A stretch of DNA of 64,000 nt from Roseovarius sp. (GTDB taxonomy: Bacteria > Pseudomonadota > Alphaproteobacteria > Rhodobacterales > Rhodobacteraceae). A model generated the notes under the pieces. That model was not told the DNA's origin and ran no database searches. It saw only the letters and a program-made list of their open reading frames with translations. Position numbers and translations under genes: made by a program. Below are positions 58,679 to 64,000 of this stretch, piece after piece. The stretch lies in NCBI GenBank assembly GCA_027493545.1, contig JAOSKR010000003.1, positions 677,360-741,359 on the forward strand, written 5' to 3'. Within the stretch, counting starts at the first letter, position 1, and each line of letters begins with the position of its first letter.

Positions 58679-59732
58679 TCAGGCCTCCTCTTCAGGCGGC
58701 TGAGCGCCGCGAAGGCGCGGCGGTGGCAATCTGCGCTGCCGAACCGGGCGGCCATGACGATGGCCTTGCGCAGGTGGAGGCCAATATCGTGCTCGTCGGT
58801 GAAGCCGATGCCGCCATGGAGCTGGATGGCATCGCGGGTCAGTTTCAGCGCCGCCCGCGATGCGCGCGCCTTGGCCCGCGAGACTGCCGCGCAGCTTGCC
58901 GCGCTCGGCCCGTCGCGATCCCAGGTCTGTGCCGCATCCTCGACGCTGGCGCGTGAGACCTCCAGTTCGAGCTTCAGGTCCACCGCCATGTGCTGGAGAA
59001 CCCGGAACGAGCCGATGGCCCGGCCGAACTGGACCCGCTCCTTGAGATAGGCGACGGTCATGCCGAGAGCGCTTTCCATCAGGCCCAGCATGTAGGCGCT
59101 GGTTGCCAGCGCGGCTTCGGCGAAGGCGGCGCGCGGATCGGCCCTGATGACGGTGCCTTCCGCCTTGTCGAACGTGACCCGGCCAGCGTGGTGCCATCCT
59201 GCGCCATTTCCGCAGCAATGGTCACGCCTTCGGCCGCCGCCGGAACCAGCACCGCGCCATCCGTGCCGATCACGAGGAAGGCATCCGCGCCGCTGGCGAG
59301 GGCCACGTAGCGCTTGGTGGCGCTCACCTTTTCGCCATCGAGATCCAGCGGCTCTTCGGGGGCGATGGCATCGCGGCTGTCTTGCCACGCGGGCAGCACG
59401 AGGCTTTCGCCGCCGAGATGCGCGGCCAGCGCCTCGCCATCGAGCAGGGCGGCGACCAGAACCGCCGGAACGAGCGGCTCGGGTAGCAGCCCGCGCCCCA
59501 GCTCCTCGGCCAGCGCGCAATAGGGCAGCATGCCGAGCCCCACGCCGCCCTTCGCTTCCGGCAGTCGCATGGCCGGCCAGCCCATCCGGCACATCTGCGC
59601 CCAGACCTCGCGGTCGAAACCCGGGTCGTTGAAGCGCAGCTTGCGGATGCGCGAGAGGTCGCCATGGGGCACGATGCCCCGCGCGCTTTCGCGGATCATG
59701 TCGATCGAGGATTTCACGTCTTCGGAGATCAT
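58679..59732 (-). CDS. Acyl-CoA dehydrogenase, beta-type partner (two apparent frameshifts)
   Basis: About 351 residues. MISEDVKSSIDMIRESARGI, VWAQMCRMGWPAMRLPEAKG, GVGLGMLPYCALAEELGRGL, VSATKRYVALASGADAFLVI, RVTFDKAEGTVIRADPRAAF, SAYMLGLMESALGMTVAYLK, RVQFGRAIGSFRVLQHMAVD and LTRDAIQLHGGIGFTDEHDI. The N-terminal FAD region is weaker than in its partner, as in the non-identical subunits of alpha2beta2 dehydrogenases. Missing bases near 59181 and 58690 account for the frame changes; after the second the stop is at 58679, three bases before the partner's ATG. Confidence 0.85.
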
Positions 59733-59733
59733 C

Positions 59734-60607
59734 TCAGCCTTCTGCGGCGGGGATTGGGGCGTCGGAGATTTCCGCGATGCCGGCATCGACGACGACAACG
59801 CCGCGTTCGGTGGTGGCGGCGCGGAAACGGCCATCCTTCCACATGTCCGTCCGGATGGTTTCGCCCGGAAAGACGGGCTTGGAAAACTTCAGGTTTACCG
59901 ATCGCAGACGTTCGGGCCGGTACTCCGCCAGGCCCCTGAGCAGTGCGTGGATGACCACGCCCATGGTGCAAAGGCCGTGCAGGATCGGCTGATCGAAGCC
60001 GACCCCGGCGGCGAAGTCCGGATCGCTGTGCAGCGGGTTCAGATCGCCGTTCAGCCGGTAGATCAGCGCCTGCTCGCGGCCCGTGGTGAGGAGGATCGAA
60101 CGGTCGGGCGGGCCCTGCGGCTCGTCGGGACGCCGATCCCCGGCGCCGGACAAGCCGCCAAAGCCGCCACCACCCCGTACATAGGTGGTGCGTGTCAGCC
60201 GGGCGAAGACCGTGTCCGTGCCATCCCGCAGGTCCGTCCTGCTCACGATGAGCGCCGCCTTGCCTGCCCCCTTGTCGATGACGTCGGTGATTTCCGTGCG
60301 GCTCCTCACCTCGCCCCGGTGGGTATCGGGGCCAGCAGGTCAATCCCTGCGAGGCGTGCAGGATGGCCTTCGGGTCCACCCCGGAGGCCGGATCGCTCAT
60401 CCAGAAACCGGGATGCGCCAGCACGAGCACCATTGCGGGCATGATTTCCGGCCCCTGCAGCGGGTCGACGAAACGCAGCTGGTCGCGGTCGAGCGGATCG
60501 CGGCCCATGCCGATCGAGAGCGCATAGAGCGCGATGTCGTTCGGCGTAATCGTCTGGTGCCCTTCCGGGATCGGGAAGGCTCTCAACTTGTCGATGTCAA
60601 TCGTCAT
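59734..60607 (-). CDS. MaoC-type (R)-enoyl-CoA hydratase, FAS1-like N-terminal domain (two apparent frameshifts)
   Basis: About 291 residues, double hot-dog. N-terminal: [40 protein letters not shown] and [18 protein letters not shown]-terminal: [40 protein letters not shown] (Asp-His hydratase motif) and [20 protein letters not shown]. Restoring a G near 60344 and another near 60314 joins them as [19 protein letters not shown]. It hydrates a 2-enoyl-CoA; the MaoC motif with the MFE-2-like SDR points to the R-specific route. Two bases separate its stop from the next start. Confidence 0.85.
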
Positions 60608-61045
60608 GCCGTTCCCTCATCGGGTTGAAATCCTGGCCGTCATGGCCGTGTATCTGTCCGGGCTCCCGGCCCGGATCGCGTGTTCGTCTCCGTCGCCGCA
60701 GCACCCGCGGAGGATCACGTCGCCGCCGGAAAGAAGCCCCGCCTTGTCGCAGAGGAGAAGCCCCGCCTTGTCGCAGAGGAAAAACCGTTCGGCTCAGCGC
60801 TCTCATGATCCGGCAAGCCCTTCATCAGCCGTGTGGCGCCAGCCGCACGCGGGTGACCAGCCCGCGACAGCCTGCCTCCCGCGCCGCGCCGGGCATGGAC
60901 GGCGGCGAGGCGTTGCGCGCCGGTTCGGTCCGGCCGTCCCCGTCCTGCGGGCTCGGATCATCGGTGCCGGTCACGCCGGGGCCTTCTCAGTGGGGATGGC
61001 AATGGGGTTGCGGGCGGTTGCGGTCACGCTTTCCGGGCTCCCGGG
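60608..61045. other. Interval within the second catabolic operon
   Basis: 438 bp between the MaoC-type and crotonase genes with no recognisable gene. It contains a 24-bp tandem repeat (60733-60780) and GC-rich hairpins. It may separate two transcripts. Confidence 0.5.
60733..60780. repeat. 24-bp perfect tandem repeat, two copies
   Basis: Two head-to-tail copies (60733-60756 and 60757-60780), each beginning GAAGCCCCGCCTTGTCGC and ending AGAGGA. No function is evident. Confidence 0.9.
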
Positions 61046-61850
61046 TCACGTTGCGGGTTTGCTGAAATCGGGACGGCGCTTTTCCCTGTGGGCGGCCAGC
61101 CCCTCCTTGACCTCCGGGCCGGTGAAGCCCAGCAGTTCCAGCGCGAGCGAGGCATCGAAAGCCGGCCCGGCGCTGCGCATCCAGTTGTTCAGGGCGTGCT
61201 TGGTAAAGCGGATGGCCGTGGGGGCGCCCGCGGCCAGCTTGACGGCAACCTCCATCGCCTTTTGCTGAAGCTCGTCGTCCTCCACTGCCAGCGAGACCAG
61301 TCCGATACGCTCGGCCTCCTCGCCGGTCAGGGGCTCGCAGAGCAGCAGGTGGTACTTGGCCTTGGCGATCCCACACAGAAGCGGCCAGATGATCACGGCA
61401 TGATCGCCCGCGGCGACGCCCAGCCGGGTGTGCCCGTCCACGATCTTGGCGGTTTTCCCCGCAATCGAGATATCGGCCATGATCGCGGCCACCAGCCCCG
61501 CGCCGACGGCCGGGCCGTTGATCGCCGAGACCACCGGCTTTTCGCAGTCGAGGATGTTGTGCACGAGGCTGCGCGCTTCGTGCCAGACGCGCACGCGGGT
61601 CTCGTAGCTTTCGATCATTTCGTCGATGAGCTTGAAATCCCCGCCGGCGGAAAAGGCACGGCCCTCTGCGTTCAGCAGAACCGAGCGCACCGCGTCGTCG
61701 GAGTGGATCTCGGGCCAGATCGCGGCGATTTCCGCGTGGCCGACGCTGTCGAGCGTGTTGAGACTGTCGGGCCGGTTGAAGGTGATGCGCAGCACGCCGT
61801 CCGCGGGCATGTCGACGTTGAACGCGGTGTAGCGGGGAGTAGTCTTTCAT
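61046..61850 (-). CDS. Enoyl-CoA hydratase/isomerase family protein (one apparent frameshift)
   Basis: About 267 residues. Starts MKDYS and, after removing one base from the G4 run 61834-61837 (plus strand), continues [20 protein letters not shown]. Then [20 protein letters not shown] (oxyanion hole), [20 protein letters not shown] and [20 protein letters not shown]. The second glutamate of true hydratases is not obvious (LGVAAGD region), so an isomerase or hydrolase role is possible. The ATG at 61850 follows GAGGATG; ATG 61859 is an alternative. It sits 11 bases after the ligase gene. Confidence 0.85.
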
Positions 61851-61861
61851 CGGGTGCATCC

Positions 61862-63803
61862 TCAGTTTGCAGTGATCTTGCTCAGGGCGCTGATGTCTTC
61901 CAGCGCCGAGGGGTTGTCGAGGGACGACAGGTCTCCCGGTTTCTCGTTGCTGTAGCTTTGCCGGATGAGGCGCCGCATGACCTTACCGGAGCGCGTCTTG
62001 GGCAACTGGCTCACGATATGAACCTTGCTTGGTCTGAAGGGTCTGCCGAGGCGTTTGGCCACCGCGTCGGCGCAGGTTTCCGCAAGTGCTGCGGGGTCCC
62101 CGCTGAACTTCGGCTTGGGGATCATGAAAACCACGAGCTTCTGCCCCTTGACCGGGTCGGTCACCCCGACGGCAGCGGCTTCGCTGACATCGTCAAGTTC
62201 AAGAACCACGTCTTCCACTTCGGCGGGGCCGAGGCGCTTTCCCGCGATCTTGATGGTGTCATCCGAGCGGCCCATCATCTGGTAGGAGCCATCGGGGCTC
62301 TTCAGGACGAGGTCGCCATGCACCCAGGCGCCGGGGATGGTCGACCAGTAGGAGTCGAGGTAACGCGCATCGTCCTGCCAGAACGAGGCGGTCATGCCGA
62401 GAAAGGGCTCCCGGATCACCAATTCGCCAATCTCGCCCACGACAGGGGTGCCGGCATCGTCGGTCACGGCCACGTCGATGCCCGGGGCCGCGGTGTTGAA
62501 CCCGCCCGGCGCGATCGGCTTGACCTGTACGCTGGCAAGCAGTGCGCCCGAAACCTCGGTGCCGCCGGTATAGTTGATCAGCGGGGTGCCGGGGGGCGAA
62601 ATGGTCCTGGAACCAGACGAAATGTTCGCGGTCGATCACCTCGCCGGCGGTGATCAGCAATTCGACGCTGGAAAGGTCGTGCTTCAGCGCAAGGCTTTCG
62701 TTCGCTGCCAGCCCGCGGATCAGCGTCGGTGACGATCCGTAATGGGTGATCTTGTGATCCTCGATCAGCTTCGACATCCGGGACCAGTCGGGATAGTCGG
62801 GCGCGCCGTTGTAGAGCACGAGCGTGGCGCCGCGCATGAGCGCCGAGGCCGGGACCAGCATGCCGGCGATCCATCCCATGTCGGCGGGCCAGCAGAAGGT
62901 ATCGCCGCTGCTCACGTTGAAATGCACCGCCGAGTCATGCGCCATCCTTAGCGGGCAGCCTCCATGCGTGTGCACCGGCCCCTTGGGCTTGCCGGTGGTT
63001 CCGGAGGTGAAGATCACCATGAACGGGTCCATCGAACCCATGATCTCAACCGGTTTGCCGTCGTCCTTGGTGGCCACGAGGTCATTCCAGTTCACGCCGT
63101 TCGCGGGGGTGTCGACGCCGGGCGCGCATTTCCAGATGATCGTCTCCAGCGAGGGCAGCGCCTGGGCAACCGAGCGAACCACGGGCTGCATGTCCACGTA
63201 GTTGCCACGGCGGGAAAAACCCGTGGTGGCGATGATCGCCCTGGCCCCGCTCGGCTTCAGCCGCGAGATGACCGCTTCCTGCCCGAAGCCGGAAAAGAGC
63301 GGAACCACGATGGCGCCGATGGCGGAGAGCGCAAGCACCGAAACGGTGGCTTCCACACCGTTGTCGCACAGGAGGCCCACACGGTCTCCGCGCGAGATGC
63401 CGACCGAGCGGAGGCCGGATGCGAACCGGCGGACCTTTTCCTTCAGTTCCGCGAATGTGGCCGTGTTGACCCGCCCGTCTTCGTCTTCGGCCACGAGGGC
63501 CAGCTGGCTGGCGGTTCCGAAATCGTCGCCGAAGGCCAGAACCGTGTTGACCCAATTCAGCCTGCCGCCGGGGAACCACTGGGGAAACTCCTTGCCCCGC
63601 GAAAGGTCCACGTAGCCCTCGGGCGGGGTGTCCCACCTGATGCCGAGATAGTCGATCGCGCCCTGCCAGTAGATGTCGGGGTGCTCGATGGAGAATTTCA
63701 ACAGACTGTCGTAATCTTCCAACCCCATCGACGCCGCCAGTTTCAGAACATGCGCCTTGTCGAGGTGGCGTTGCTCCGGATGCCGGGGTTTTGCGTCGGT
63801 CAT
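61862..63803 (-). CDS. AMP-forming acyl-CoA synthetase (ACS-like), one apparent frameshift
   Basis: About 646 residues, first gene of the minus-strand operon. IEHPDIYWQGAIDYLGIRWD (ACS-type N-terminus), FMVIFTSGTTGKPKGPVHTH (AMP-binding P-loop), SGDTFCWPADMGWIAGMLVP, PLINYTGGTEVSGALL, GAWVHGDLVLKSPDGSYQMM, GRSDDTIKIAGKRLGPAEVE and the catalytic Lys in LPKTRSGKVMRRLIRQSY. One extra C in the run at 62591-62596 explains the break. The length and N-terminal cap resemble acetyl/propionyl-CoA synthetases, but the setting favours a larger carboxylate, such as a degraded side chain. Confidence 0.88.
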
Positions 63804-64000
63804 GTTCCGTTCTCCGAATTCTCTACCGGCGTTCGAATTGCACTTGGCCGCGCCGCCGCGGCAGGCAGCGCGCCTGCCGGTATGTCATGAAGTTCCTGAC
63901 CGGTCGGAGGCGCTGGCACCATAGCTAACTAGCATATGTTCGAAAGAACAGCCGGTGGTTCCCGTTCTGGTTACAGGTATAGCCTATGCCATCTGCGCCG
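63804..64000. other. Upstream region of the second catabolic operon with palindromes
   Basis: Contains GTTC-GAAA-GAAC within an AT-rich stretch (about 63937-63952) and a 15-bp imperfect palindrome GGTATAG-C-CTATGCC (63976-63990). Either could be a regulator site for the operon starting at 63803. The island-1 operator pattern is absent. Confidence 0.4.

Overview
The window is high-GC alphaproteobacterial chromosome, most likely a member of Rhodobacterales (Roseobacter/Paracoccaceae group). The indicators are a SoeABC sulfite dehydrogenase, a fused Sat/APS-kinase, the cmk-rpsA-ihfB-trpF block, a class II AroA, the lgt-midA-pgeF block and a Hint-domain protein. All assignments come from reading translations and motifs; no database search was run.

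Layout. 1-13.4 kb is housekeeping: the 3' part of soeA with soeB and soeC, a Mn-type pyrophosphatase, groES-groEL behind a perfect CIRCE element, a small membrane protein, a flavin reductase, a family 10-like glycosyltransferase, sat-cysC, trxB and an Lrp/AsnC regulator. 13.4-18 kb holds a Hint protein, pgeF-midA-lgt and ubiK. 18.0-20.5 kb is a lower-GC insert carrying a type II restriction-modification unit: a Dcm-like cytosine methyltransferase, Vsr, and a nuclease that joins an EcoRII-N-like N-terminus to an HNH C-terminus. 20.7-32.3 kb returns to core genes: YbjN, proC, a tRNA-binding-fold protein, a 2-hydroxyacid dehydrogenase, aroA, a methyltransferase, trpF, a LapA-like protein, ihfB, rpsA, cmk and a large ferredoxin-ASKHA (RACo-like) activator. 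32.6-37 kb holds a divergent SDR/LysR pair and an IS21-type element.

37.2-53.9 kb is a catabolic island for a CoA-activated acid, probably alicyclic or aromatic. It contains two acyl-CoA dehydrogenases, two BadH-like SDRs plus a third SDR, two crotonase-fold enzymes, an AliA-like CoA ligase, a nitroreductase, a FabA-like dehydratase, a TetR regulator and a complete Liv-type ABC importer. Four sites of one 20-bp inverted-repeat pattern (AACTGA-N8-TCAGTT and close variants) lie in front of its transcription units, which suggests a single TetR regulon. After a sulfotransferase-like protein and tRNA-Thr(TGT), a second catabolic operon (55.3-63.8 kb, minus strand) encodes an acyl-CoA ligase, a crotonase, a MaoC-type hydratase, a paired acyl-CoA dehydrogenase, an MFE-2-like SDR and a thiolase. 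That is a full activation and beta-oxidation set of the kind used on steroid or terpenoid side chains.

Caution on quality. About three dozen places show a reading frame jumping by one base in the middle of a conserved protein, including essential genes (rpsA, aroA). Most fall in short homopolymers. These look like sequencing or assembly indels rather than gene decay, so each affected gene is given here as one feature spanning its reconstructed extent.
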